Origin: DAMBHY01 sp032068765
GTDB taxonomy: Bacteria; Bacteroidota; Bacteroidia; Bacteroidales; Dysgonomonadaceae
Assembly: GCA_032068765.1 (NCBI GenBank)
Contig: DAMBHY010000002.1
Coordinates: 62,001 to 126,000, forward strand
Direction of reading: 5' to 3'
DNA length: 64,000 nucleotides
Both the position numbers and the translations under genes were made by a program. Positions 52,528 to 61,521 of this stretch are shown here, piece after piece. Each line of letters begins with the position of its first letter. The stretch's first letter is position 1. The notes beneath the pieces were generated by a model. The model was not told the DNA's origin. It worked only from the letters and a program-made list of their open reading frames with translations, and searched no databases.

Positions 52528-54684
52528 TTACTCTTCCTTTTCCTGAGCTTCATATTCTTTCAATAACTTGTCTTGTACATCAGATGGCACCAGTTCGTAT
52601 CCTGAGAATTTCATGGAGAACGATGCGCGACCTCCGGTCAGAGAGCTGAGCGACGTAGAGTAACTTCCCATTTCTTTCAAAGGAACGCGTGCTTTCAGTT
52701 TTTCAAAACCTTTCTCTGATTCCATACCCATTATCATGGCGCGTCTTCCCTGCAAATCGCCCATCACATCACCCATATAGTCGGATGGTACGGAAACAGT
52801 CACATCATATATAGGTTCAAGAATTTTTGGACCCGCGTTGCGGAATGCTTCGCTGAAGGCATTGCGTCCTGCAAGCATAAAGGATATTTCGTTTGAATCC
52901 ACCGGGTGCATTTTTCCGTCATACACAATCACGCGTACATCGCGTGCGTAAGAGCCTGTAAGCGGACCTTGCTCCATTCTGCCCATAATTCCTTTGAGGA
53001 TAGCTGGAAGGAATCTTGCGTCAATGGCTCCACCAACAATACTGTTTACGAATACCAATTTTCCGCCCCAGTCAAGTTTAACTTCTTGCACGTCTCTCGC
53101 CTGCACTTTAAATTCTTGTCCGTTGAATTTGTATGTATCTGGCATCGGCATGCCTTCGTTGTATGGTTCCACAATCAAGTGTACTTCGCCAAACTGACCT
53201 GCACCACCTGATTGTTTTTTGTGGCGATAATCAGCGCGAGCAGCTTTTGTAATAGTTTCGCGATACGGAATGCGTGGTTCCGAAAAATTGATTTCAATCT
53301 TATCGTTATTTTCGATGCGCCATTTCAATGTTTTAAGGTGGAATTCGCCTTGTCCGGATACAATGGTTTGTTTCAGTTCTTTTGAAATTTCAACAAGCCA
53401 TGTAGGGTCTTCTTCGTGCATACGAATCAATGCTTCGCCCATCTTTTCCGTATTTGCTTCGTTTACGGCTTTGATGGCTCTACGATAACGTGGTTCGGGA
53501 TACTCGATAAAATTGAACTTGTGTTCCGAACCTTTTCCGTTAAGCGTATTGCCCGTGCGCACATCTTTCAGTTTTACTGAAGCGCCGATACTTCCTGCTT
53601 CTAGACTTTCCACTTTTGTGCGGAGTTGTCCCGCAGGAATGTATATTTGAGCTACACGTTCTTTCGAACCTCTGTCTGCGTTCACTAAGTCGTCTCCTTC
53701 TTTCAGCGTTCCGCTCATTACCTTAAAGTAAGAAACTTCACCAATATGAGGTTCAACGGTAGTTTTGAAGAAAAATAGGCTTGTAGCGGCTGATGCGTCT
53801 GGTTTCACTTCTTCCAATTCTGTGTTTAGTGGAGCGGGAGCTTCTTCGGGAGAAGGTGCGACCATCGACAAAAAGTTCATTACTCTGTGTACCGCCATAT
53901 TTTTTTCGGATGATGATACGAATAACGGGAAAAGGGAGCGTTGAAGCATTCCTTTGTGTATTCCGTCGCGCATTTCTTCTTCCGATAATGTTCCGTTTTC
54001 AAAATATTTTTCCATCAGCGTTTCGTCATTTTCAGCGGCTGCTTCCAGCAACACGCGATAAACGCTTTCGGCTTTTTCTTTTTCCTCGGCAGGGATTTCC
54101 AAAATTTCAGGAGTTGCCTGTCCTTCTTTATATTGGTAGTATTTTTGTTTTAATACATCTACAATGCCTTTGAAATTTGCTCCAACTCCTACTGGATATT
54201 GCACTGGTACAACTTTTGAACCATACATTTCTTGAAGCGAAGCCAGTGTGGCATCGTAGTCTGCTTTGTCATGGTCAATTTGATTAATCAGAAATACTAG
54301 GGGTTTGTTGAGTTTTTCAGTATAACGATATTGATTTATCGTACCAACTTCCACGCCATTTGCAGCGTTCAATAACATCAATGCCATGTCGGAAACACTT
54401 AACGAAGAGATAATATTTCCTACAAAATCTTCCGAACCTGGACAATCGATGAAATTCATTAACTTTTCTTTCCATTCATAAGAAAGCACTGTGGAGAATA
54501 CGGAATATCCATACTCTTTCTCGACAGGAAAATAATCGCTAACTGTATTACCGGCACCAATACTGCCTCTACGTTTTATAACTCCACTTTCGAAGAGCAT
54601 AGACTCTGCGAAGGTGGTTTTCCCTGATTTCGCATTACCGATGATGGCAATATTGCGAATGTCTTTAGTTTTATAAACTTTCAT
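52528..54684 (-). CDS. EF-G paralog (EF-G2-like) with altered GTPase motifs
   Basis: This 718-residue protein has all EF-G domains: G domain with GNAKSGKT (16-23), domain II, and domains III-V with QSGGAGQFGEVHLIVEPY and PILEPIYDVTVSVPSDYMGDVMGDLQGRR. The G3 motif reads DCPGSEDF, with Ser84 where canonical EF-G has the catalytic His (DTPGHVDF), and G4 is NQID instead of NKxD. Switch I lacks the usual RGITI stretch. Its length and changes match EF-G2 of Bacteroides thetaiotaomicron (BT2167), reported as a translocation factor lacking GTPase activity and used during starvation. That equivalence is inferred. It is transcribed away from the Ca2+-ATPase gene. Confidence 0.85.
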   Translation of the reverse strand: MKVYKTKDIRNIAIIGNAKSGKTTFAESMLFESGVIKRRGSIGAGNTVSDYFPVEKEYGYSVFSTVLSYEWKEKLMNFIDCPGSEDFVGNIISSLSVSDMALMLLNAANGVEVGTINQYRYTEKLNKPLVFLINQIDHDKADYDATLASLQEMYGSKVVPVQYPVGVGANFKGIVDVLKQKYYQYKEGQATPEILEIPAEEKEKAESVYRVLLEAAAENDETLMEKYFENGTLSEEEMRDGIHKGMLQRSLFPLFVSSSEKNMAVHRVMNFLSMVAPSPEEAPAPLNTELEEVKPDASAATSLFFFKTTVEPHIGEVSYFKVMSGTLKEGDDLVNADRGSKERVAQIYIPAGQLRTKVESLEAGSIGASVKLKDVRTGNTLNGKGSEHKFNFIEYPEPRYRRAIKAVNEANTEKMGEALIRMHEEDPTWLVEISKELKQTIVSGQGEFHLKTLKWRIENNDKIEINFSEPRIPYRETITKAARADYRHKKQSGGAGQFGEVHLIVEPYNEGMPMPDTYKFNGQEFKVQARDVQEVKLDWGGKLVFVNSIVGGAIDARFLPAILKGIMGRMEQGPLTGSYARDVRVIVYDGKMHPVDSNEISFMLAGRNAFSEAFRNAGPKILEPIYDVTVSVPSDYMGDVMGDLQGRRAMIMGMESEKGFEKLKARVPLKEMGSYSTSLSSLTGGRASFSMKFSGYELVPSDVQDKLLKEYEAQEKEE

Positions 54685-54898
54685 GATTAGAACAATTTAA
54701 AATATTGTGTGACATTAACATGGGACAGTCAAAAAGCATTCTCTCTATAACTAATTGGCTATCTCTTTGAAGCGTTTGCAAGATAGAAAAAAGTATTTAA
54801 AACTGTGAAAATATTTACATGTTAAATAATTATGTTTTTTAGCATCAAATTGATAATAAAGCAACTTTGCTATGTTTTATTCAAAAACTTTGTTTTTG

Positions 54899-54906
54899 TA
54901 ATTTTG
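54899..54906 (+). promoter_or_regulatory. candidate -7 box of the P-type ATPase gene
   Basis: TAATTTTG matches TAnnTTTG, with TTTT about 20 bases upstream, 34 bases before the ATG. Confidence 0.45.
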
Positions 54907-54939
54907 TTATAAATTGAAATAAATAATAACTTAATTTTT

Positions 54940-57609
54940 ATGAGCGAATTCTACAGTAAACCTATCGATACTGTTCTTTCCGATTACAACGTGTCCGATA
55001 AAGGATTGACTTCAAACGAGGCGAAAGAACGCCTAGAAAGATTTGGCAATAACGAATTAAAATCCACTAAAAACAAATCAGCTTTTACAATTTTTATAGA
55101 CCAGTTCAGAAGCAGCATGGTACTGATATTGTTTATTGCCGCTATCGTTTCTGGTGTTGTTGGAATAAGGCATGGTGAAGGACTTCTTGATACATATATC
55201 ATTCTTGCAATTCTTATTGTAAATGCCATCATAGGTATGGTACAGGAGATGAAAGCCCAGTCATCGCTCGATGCACTTAACAGAATGAGTGCTCCAAGAT
55301 CAAAAGTTTTGCGTGATGGTGATGTCGAAGAAATTTCTTCTACAAATGTTGTGCCGGGCGATATCGTAATTCTGGATACGGGAGATATCGTTCCTGCGGA
55401 TATGCGATTGATTGAAACTGTAAATTTAAAGATCCAGGAGTCGGCCCTTACAGGAGAATCTGTTCCTGTAGAAAAAAATATAAATATAATCGAACAGGAT
55501 AATGTCGCAATTGGCGACAGAAGCAATATGGCATTTTCCACAAGTGTTGTCACATACGGGCGTGGTAAAGGGGTAGTTGTTAGCACTGGTATGAAAACTG
55601 AGGTCGGACGCATTGCCGAAATGCTTCAGAAAGCTGAAAAAACAGAAACCCCAATGGGTAAACGCTTAGAACAATTAGGAAAAGTTCTTGGTTATGTCGC
55701 AATCGGAATATGTGCTTTCATCTTTGTATTAGGTATTATGCGTGGAGAAGATTGGCTGAATATGCTGATGATGGCTGTAAGTTTAGCTGTTGCGGCAATA
55801 CCTGAAGGTTTGCAAATCGTTTCAACCATTGTGCTTGCTATTGGAGTACAGCGTTTGGTGAAATTAAATGCAATTGTACGCACTCTTCCATCAGTAGAAT
55901 CTTTGGGAAGTACCACCGTTATCTGCTCAGATAAAACTGGAACTCTTACACAAAACCGAATGACGGTAGTAGAGGGTTGGACAGGGGGAAACGGTATCGA
56001 TTTCAAAAATCCACCATTACCAGAAGAATTGAAAGAAGACGAAAAGCAATTAATTATATCTTCCGTATTGTGTACAGATACTCACGTAAAGGTTTTGGAA
56101 GACGGCACTCAGCAGAATGTGGGCGACCCTACCGAAACAGCCCTTGTAGATGTAGCGTATAAATTAAAATTGGATAAGAATTCTTTGTCCACTCAATATC
56201 CGCGTGTACAGGAAATCCCTTTCGATTCAGAACGTAAGAGAATGACAACCGTCAACCGATGGACGAATGAAAAATATTTGGTAAATGTAAAAGGTGGAAT
56301 GGACGAAATTCTTTCCGTTACAACCCGCATTCTTGTTCATGGTCAGGTGCGGCCAATTACGGCTGAAGATATCGAAACCATCAAAAGAGCAAACCATCAT
56401 ATGGCACAATCTGCTTTGCGCGTGTTGGCTATTGCCTATAAACAGTTGGATATACTTCCATCAGAACCGACAATTGAACAACTAGAAAGTGATTTGATTT
56501 TAATCGGTCTTATCGGAATGATTGACCCCGCCCGTCCTGAAGTGGTAGAGGCAGTTGCAAAATGTAAAACTGCCGGTATTCGTCCGGTAATGATTACTGG
56601 TGACCACAAAGTTACCGCCGTAGCTATCGCAGATGAAATTGATATTTTCAATGAAGGAGATTTATCTATTACAGGTTCCGAACTTGAAAATATGTCGGAC
56701 GATACACTTTATAAAGATGTTGAAAAATATTCAGTTTACGCGCGTGTAGCCCCCGAACATAAAGTTCGTATTGTGAAAGCGTGGCAGTCAAAAGGCGATA
56801 TTGTAGCAATGACGGGAGACGGAGTAAATGACGCTCCGGCATTGAAACAATCCGATATAGGCGTTTCAATGGGACTTGTCGGTACGGAAGTAGCAAAAGA
56901 TGCTTCAGATGTTATTTTGACGGATGATAATTTTGCTACGATTGTAAATGCCGTTGAAGAAGGACGTAGAATTTATGACAATATATTGAAAGCTATACAG
57001 TTTTTGCTTTCATCAAATGTAGGAGAGGTTCTGTTAATATTTATCGCTTCACTTTTTGCTCTTGGAAATCCTTTAACTCCAATTCTTATTTTGTGGATAA
57101 ATCTCGTAACTGACAGTTTGCCGGCATTGGCTTTGAGTTTTGATGAAGCAGAAAAAGATATAATGCAGCGGAGACCTCGTGATCCAAAGAAAGGTTTCTT
57201 TACAAAAGGGATGATTGGTAGAATTATTTATCAGGGTGTTACCATTGGATTGATTTCGCTTTTCGCATTCTTACTTGGAAATAAAGACGGAGGAACTATT
57301 TTGGGTCAGACAATGGCTTTCGCTGTGTTAGGATTCTCTCAATTGTTTCATGTGCGGAATTTGCACTCCAACAAGCGTTCATCCTTCAGAACAAGTTTAT
57401 TTAGCAACATGCTCCTGTTTTGGGCAATATTGGTTTCCGCATTCCTGCTTTTAGTAATCTTACTTGTCCCGGCATTCAGAGATGTTTTTGAATTGGCAGA
57501 AATGGACACTATTCACTGGATATATGTTCTCGGACTTTCAATCGTTCCAATTATAATTGTAGAACTTGTAAAAGCTCTAAAATTGAATCATTCTAAAGAT
57601 GAATATTAA
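54940..57609 (+). CDS. P2-type calcium-transporting ATPase
   Basis: This 889-residue ion pump has an N-terminal cation-ATPase domain, spans 1-2, the actuator motif TGES (around 171), the phosphorylation motif SDKTGTLTQNR with Asp331, the hinge MTGDGVNDAPALKQSDIG and a four-span C-terminal region. It is close to the P2A/P2B Ca2+ pumps. In span 4 the ion-site motif reads PEGLQ (288-292) instead of PEGLP. The specificity for Ca2+ is a family inference. The gene is divergent from the EF-G2-like gene. Confidence 0.88.
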   Translation: MSEFYSKPIDTVLSDYNVSDKGLTSNEAKERLERFGNNELKSTKNKSAFTIFIDQFRSSMVLILFIAAIVSGVVGIRHGEGLLDTYIILAILIVNAIIGMVQEMKAQSSLDALNRMSAPRSKVLRDGDVEEISSTNVVPGDIVILDTGDIVPADMRLIETVNLKIQESALTGESVPVEKNINIIEQDNVAIGDRSNMAFSTSVVTYGRGKGVVVSTGMKTEVGRIAEMLQKAEKTETPMGKRLEQLGKVLGYVAIGICAFIFVLGIMRGEDWLNMLMMAVSLAVAAIPEGLQIVSTIVLAIGVQRLVKLNAIVRTLPSVESLGSTTVICSDKTGTLTQNRMTVVEGWTGGNGIDFKNPPLPEELKEDEKQLIISSVLCTDTHVKVLEDGTQQNVGDPTETALVDVAYKLKLDKNSLSTQYPRVQEIPFDSERKRMTTVNRWTNEKYLVNVKGGMDEILSVTTRILVHGQVRPITAEDIETIKRANHHMAQSALRVLAIAYKQLDILPSEPTIEQLESDLILIGLIGMIDPARPEVVEAVAKCKTAGIRPVMITGDHKVTAVAIADEIDIFNEGDLSITGSELENMSDDTLYKDVEKYSVYARVAPEHKVRIVKAWQSKGDIVAMTGDGVNDAPALKQSDIGVSMGLVGTEVAKDASDVILTDDNFATIVNAVEEGRRIYDNILKAIQFLLSSNVGEVLLIFIASLFALGNPLTPILILWINLVTDSLPALALSFDEAEKDIMQRRPRDPKKGFFTKGMIGRIIYQGVTIGLISLFAFLLGNKDGGTILGQTMAFAVLGFSQLFHVRNLHSNKRSSFRTSLFSNMLLFWAILVSAFLLLVILLVPAFRDVFELAEMDTIHWIYVLGLSIVPIIIVELVKALKLNHSKDEY

Positions 57610-57740
57610 TAATAGTGTCTTATGAATTTTTAATTTGATGAAGTAAGTAATTTTTAAACCAAGTGATAATTATCAGGTCAAATATATGATTTAATTTATT
57701 GTCTCACCACAAAATATTAAGTAAAAAGAGCTAATCTGTA

Positions 57741-58466
57741 ATGAAAAATTGGATAAAAATCTCTCTTATTTTATTCTTTGTTTTAAGCATCAGTTTTTTT
57801 AATTCATTTTTGAGCGCTCAAAAATATGATTTCAACACCCCTTTAAGTAATTTCTATAAATTAAATTTAGATTCGATATCTGAAGATGCAAGAATCGAAG
57901 CACTTTACAATCAATTGAATTTAAAGAAGAAGGGTTTGAATTTCAAAGCGTTTGAATATGCAGTTAAAGGTTACCAATATCTATATAAAAAAGGTAAACT
58001 AAGAAATACTTCTGTGCTTACTATTGTCGACCTTGATCAACCAAGTTATAATAAAAGAATGTATATTATTGATATGGATAAGAAACTATTGCTTTTTAAT
58101 ACTTGGTCGGCGCATGGAAGGGGTACTGGTGATGTTTATGCTAAAAATTTCAGCAATGCAGCAAATTCACACGCGACCAGTTTGGGAATGTACATTACAA
58201 AAGATACTTACACTGGGAATAACGGATTTTCACTAAGATTGGTCGGTTTAGAACCTTCAAATAACAATGCTTTGAACAGAGCAATAGTAGTGCATGGCGC
58301 TCCTTATGTGAGCCAGTCATCCATAAAAGCAATGGGATTTATAGGTAGGAGTTGGGGATGTCCTGCGGTTCCTACTGAAATGTGCAAACCTGTGATTAAT
58401 ACAATTAAGGGTGGTTCACTCATGTTACTCTACCACAGAACATACAGACCAAGTTTTAAAATGTAA
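57741..58466 (+). CDS. L,D-transpeptidase-like murein protein (YkuD_2 type)
   Basis: This 241-residue secreted protein has a signal sequence (cleavage near FLSAQ) and the murein L,D-transpeptidase catalytic domain family pattern: SAHGRGTGDVYAKNFSNAANSHATSLGMY, then VVHGAPYV with His185 and GRSWGCPAVP with the nucleophile Cys207. Such proteins may form or cut 3-3 crosslinks or attach proteins to peptidoglycan, although activity of this subfamily is little known. It stands alone between the ATPase and ribonucleotide reductase genes and ends at a strong terminator. Confidence 0.82.
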   Translation: MKNWIKISLILFFVLSISFFNSFLSAQKYDFNTPLSNFYKLNLDSISEDARIEALYNQLNLKKKGLNFKAFEYAVKGYQYLYKKGKLRNTSVLTIVDLDQPSYNKRMYIIDMDKKLLLFNTWSAHGRGTGDVYAKNFSNAANSHATSLGMYITKDTYTGNNGFSLRLVGLEPSNNNALNRAIVVHGAPYVSQSSIKAMGFIGRSWGCPAVPTEMCKPVINTIKGGSLMLLYHRTYRPSFKM

Positions 58467-58487
58467 ATAATAATTATATATTTCTTC

Positions 58488-58520
58488 AAAGGACAAATGT
58501 TTCAACATTTGTCCTTTTTT
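58488..58520 (+). terminator. rho-independent terminator
   Basis: AAAGGACAAATGTT and AACATTTGTCCTTT form a 14-bp stem with a 2-base loop (in practice about 4) followed by seven T, 21 bases after the transpeptidase stop. The AT-rich gap to 58741 holds nothing else I can support; I see no cobalamin riboswitch there. Confidence 0.9.
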
Positions 58521-58741
58521 TCTACTTATAGCCCATAAAATATTATATATATTTTTAAAATGGAAAACTTTGTAGATTTTATAATTTTTATTTACATTGA
58601 TAATGAATTACTTATAATTAAAATTAGAAAACTTATCAATAATTATAGTAAAAGTTTGTATACGTAAAATTCTTTTTCTAATATTGTAGTCTTAAAATAA
58701 AAAAAGAATTATACTATATTTTAATAAGACTAATTATTGTT

Positions 58742-61285
58742 ATGAAGAAGAAAACATATACTTTCGAAGAAGCCAATCATGCTGCTTTGGAGTATTTTAA
58801 AGGTGATGAATTAGCTGCAAAAGTTTGGGTAAATAAATACGCCTTAAAAGATAGTCAGGGAAATATTTTTGAAAAATCTCCTGAAGACATGCACCATCGT
58901 TTAGCAAGTGAAATTGCACGAATTGAAAACAAATATAAAAATCCTCTTTCAGAGCAAGAATTATTTGAATTATTTGATGGATTCAAATATATCATTCCGC
59001 AAGGTAGTCCAATGACGGGTATCGGAAATAATTTTCAAGTTGCTTCACTTTCCAATTGTTTTGTTATAGGTATGGATGGTACAGCCGACTCTTACGGCGC
59101 GATCATCCGTATTGATGAAGAGCAAGTTCAACTGATGAAACGCCGTGGTGGAGTAGGACATGACCTTTCTCATATCCGTCCAAAAGGTTCTCCTGTAAAG
59201 AATTCGGCACTTACTTCTACTGGTCTTGTACCTTTCATGGAAAGATATTCCAACTCTACACGAGAAGTAGCGCAGGATGGTCGACGTGGAGCGTTGATGC
59301 TGAGCGTGTCCATAAAACATCCTGATTCAGAAGATTTTATAGATGCAAAATTAGAACAAGGAAAAGTAACAGGCGCAAATATTTCTGTGAAGATTGATGA
59401 TGAATTCATGCGTTCTGTGGCGGAAGATAAACCATATATTCAAAAATATCCAATTGATGCTGAAAATCCTAAATTCAAAAAGACAGTAAATGCAAGGGAA
59501 ATATGGGATAAAATTGTGCATAATGCATGGCGTTCGGCTGAACCTGGTGTTTTGTTTTGGGATACGATCATACGCGAATCTGTACCCGATTGTTACGCTG
59601 ATTTAGGTTTTAAAACAGTGTCTACAAATCCATGTGGCGAGATTCCTCTATGTCCATATGATAGTTGCAGACTTTTAGCTATAAATCTATATTCTTATGT
59701 GAAAAATCCATTTACTGAAAATGCTGAATTTGATTTTGAACTTTTTACAAAACACGTGAAGCTGGCTCAGCGCATAATGGATGATATCATTGATTTAGAG
59801 TCCGAAAAAATTGATATGATATTGGAAAAAATCAATAACGACCCAGAATCACAAGAAATCAAATCATCAGAAAAATATTTGTGGGAAAAAATTCGTAAAA
59901 AAACACTTCAAGGGCGCCGTACCGGAGTAGGAATTACTGCAGAAGGTGATATGCTTGCAGCATTAGGATTGCGTTATGGCACTGAAGAAGCCACAGATTT
60001 TGCAGAAAAGATACATAAGACAGTAGCTGTAAGTGCGTACACTTCCTCCGTAGAAATGGCAAAGGAAAGAGGTGCATTTGAAATTTTTGATGCAGAAAGA
60101 GAAAAAAATAATCCATTCATTTTGCGATTAAAAGAAGCCGATTCTGAATTGTACGATAACATGGTAAAATACGGTCGTAGAAACATAGCTTGTTTAACAA
60201 TTGCGCCTACAGGCACTACAAGTTTAATGTCACAGACAACTTCGGGTATTGAACCTGTTTTCCTTCCGGTATACAAACGCCGTCGTAAAGTAAATCCTAA
60301 TGACGCAGAATCTCGTGTAGATTTCGTAGACGAAAATGGAGATTCTTTTGAAGAATATGTAGTTTTCCATCACAAATTTGTTACTTGGATGGAAGCGCAA
60401 GGATATTCTACAACAAAGCATTATAATAATGAAGAACTTGATGAGTTAGTTGCAAAATCACCGTATTACAAAGCTACTTCCAACGATGTTGATTGGATGC
60501 AAAAGGTGAAAATGCAAGGACGCGTTCAAAAATGGGTAGACCATTCTATCAGTGTTACCATTAACCTTCCTAATGATGTTTCGGAAGAATTGGTTGGTAA
60601 ATTGTATATGGAAGCATGGAAAAGCGGATGCAAAGGATGCACAGTTTATAGAGATGGTTCACGAGCGGGGGTTTTGGTCTCAAATGACAATAAGGAAAGC
60701 AAAAAGAAAGATGAGGATTGTTACGAAATGCCTAAAATTCTCTCTTCAAGACCTTCGGAACTCGAAGCAGATGTTATTAAATTCCAGAACAATAAAGAAA
60801 AATGGATTGCTTTTATTGGTTTGGTTGATGGTCGTCCGTATGAAATCTTTACGGGGATTAATGATGAAGACGATGGAATCATGCTTCCGAAGAATGTAAC
60901 TTCAGGTAAGATTATCAAAGCATACGATCAAAATGGGCATAAACATTATGACTTTCAATTTAAAAATCGTAGAGGTTATAAAATTACTATTGAAGGTTTG
61001 GATGGGCGTTTCAATCCAGAATTTTGGAATTATGCAAAACTGATTTCCGGAGTGCTTCGTTACGGAATGCCTATTGACCAGGTTATCAAATTAGTTGGTG
61101 GTCTCGAATTAGACAGCGAAACAATCAATACATGGAAGAATGGTGTTGAGCGAGCATTGAAGAAATATTTACCTAACGAAACCGAAGCCAAAGGACAAAA
61201 GTGTCCAGTATGCGGTCAAGAAACATTGGTTTATCAGGAAGGTTGCTTGAAATGCCGCAATTGTGGCGCATCAAAGTGTGGATGA
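58742..61285 (+). CDS. nrdJ: adenosylcobalamin-dependent (class II) ribonucleotide reductase
   Basis: This 847-residue enzyme makes deoxyribonucleotides using vitamin B12 and no oxygen. Seen are GSPMTGIGNNFQVASLSNCFVI with the first redox cysteine, KRRGGVGHDLSHIRPKGSPV, NPCGEIPLCPYDSCR with the thiyl cysteine, and the PTGTTSLMSQTTSGIEP loop. A TSCPD-like domain follows near residues 660-790. The C-terminal CPVCG, CLKCRNCG and KCG tail is a zinc-ribbon with the redox-active cysteines. Length matches the long Bacteroidetes form. Oxygen independence fits an anaerobe. Confidence 0.93.
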   Translation: MKKKTYTFEEANHAALEYFKGDELAAKVWVNKYALKDSQGNIFEKSPEDMHHRLASEIARIENKYKNPLSEQELFELFDGFKYIIPQGSPMTGIGNNFQVASLSNCFVIGMDGTADSYGAIIRIDEEQVQLMKRRGGVGHDLSHIRPKGSPVKNSALTSTGLVPFMERYSNSTREVAQDGRRGALMLSVSIKHPDSEDFIDAKLEQGKVTGANISVKIDDEFMRSVAEDKPYIQKYPIDAENPKFKKTVNAREIWDKIVHNAWRSAEPGVLFWDTIIRESVPDCYADLGFKTVSTNPCGEIPLCPYDSCRLLAINLYSYVKNPFTENAEFDFELFTKHVKLAQRIMDDIIDLESEKIDMILEKINNDPESQEIKSSEKYLWEKIRKKTLQGRRTGVGITAEGDMLAALGLRYGTEEATDFAEKIHKTVAVSAYTSSVEMAKERGAFEIFDAEREKNNPFILRLKEADSELYDNMVKYGRRNIACLTIAPTGTTSLMSQTTSGIEPVFLPVYKRRRKVNPNDAESRVDFVDENGDSFEEYVVFHHKFVTWMEAQGYSTTKHYNNEELDELVAKSPYYKATSNDVDWMQKVKMQGRVQKWVDHSISVTINLPNDVSEELVGKLYMEAWKSGCKGCTVYRDGSRAGVLVSNDNKESKKKDEDCYEMPKILSSRPSELEADVIKFQNNKEKWIAFIGLVDGRPYEIFTGINDEDDGIMLPKNVTSGKIIKAYDQNGHKHYDFQFKNRRGYKITIEGLDGRFNPEFWNYAKLISGVLRYGMPIDQVIKLVGGLELDSETINTWKNGVERALKKYLPNETEAKGQKCPVCGQETLVYQEGCLKCRNCGASKCG

Positions 61286-61318
61286 TGGTATTTAAGAGGC
61301 GTTAACAAATATGATATG

Positions 61319-61353
61319 AACCCCAAAAGTTAGACAAAAACTTTTGGGGTTTT
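61319..61353 (+). terminator. rho-independent terminator of nrdJ
   Basis: AACCCCAAAAGTT and AACTTTTGGGGTT form a 13-bp stem with a 7-base loop, followed by TTATTTAT, 33 bases after the stop. Confidence 0.9.
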
Positions 61354-61470
61354 ATTTATGGAAAAAGGCAAAAGAAACATTTTGAAGTATAAATGTTATA
61401 GGGAGTATATTTTATAACTTAACATTTACAGTTCTATATAAATAACTGTGCATAGCTGAATGTATCAACA

Positions 61471-61502
61471 AAGAAGGCTTTCCTTATTAGGAAAGCCTTC
61501 TT
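61471..61502 (-). terminator. terminator of secDF
   Basis: AAGAAGGCTTTCC and GGAAAGCCTTCTT form a 13-bp stem with a 6-base loop, 19 bases after the secDF stop. Confidence 0.85.
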
Positions 61503-61521
61503 CAAATATATCTGATATTGT

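Noticed and set aside
54766..54779. Third LacI-type operator between the EF-G2 and ATPase genes
   Set aside because: Only one half-site (CGTTTGCA) is intact and the other half is poor (11 of 14 overall), with no sugar gene nearby.
58521..58741. Cobalamin riboswitch before the B12-dependent reductase
   Set aside because: The gap is short and AT-rich, and I found no conserved B12-box-like core or pairing arms.
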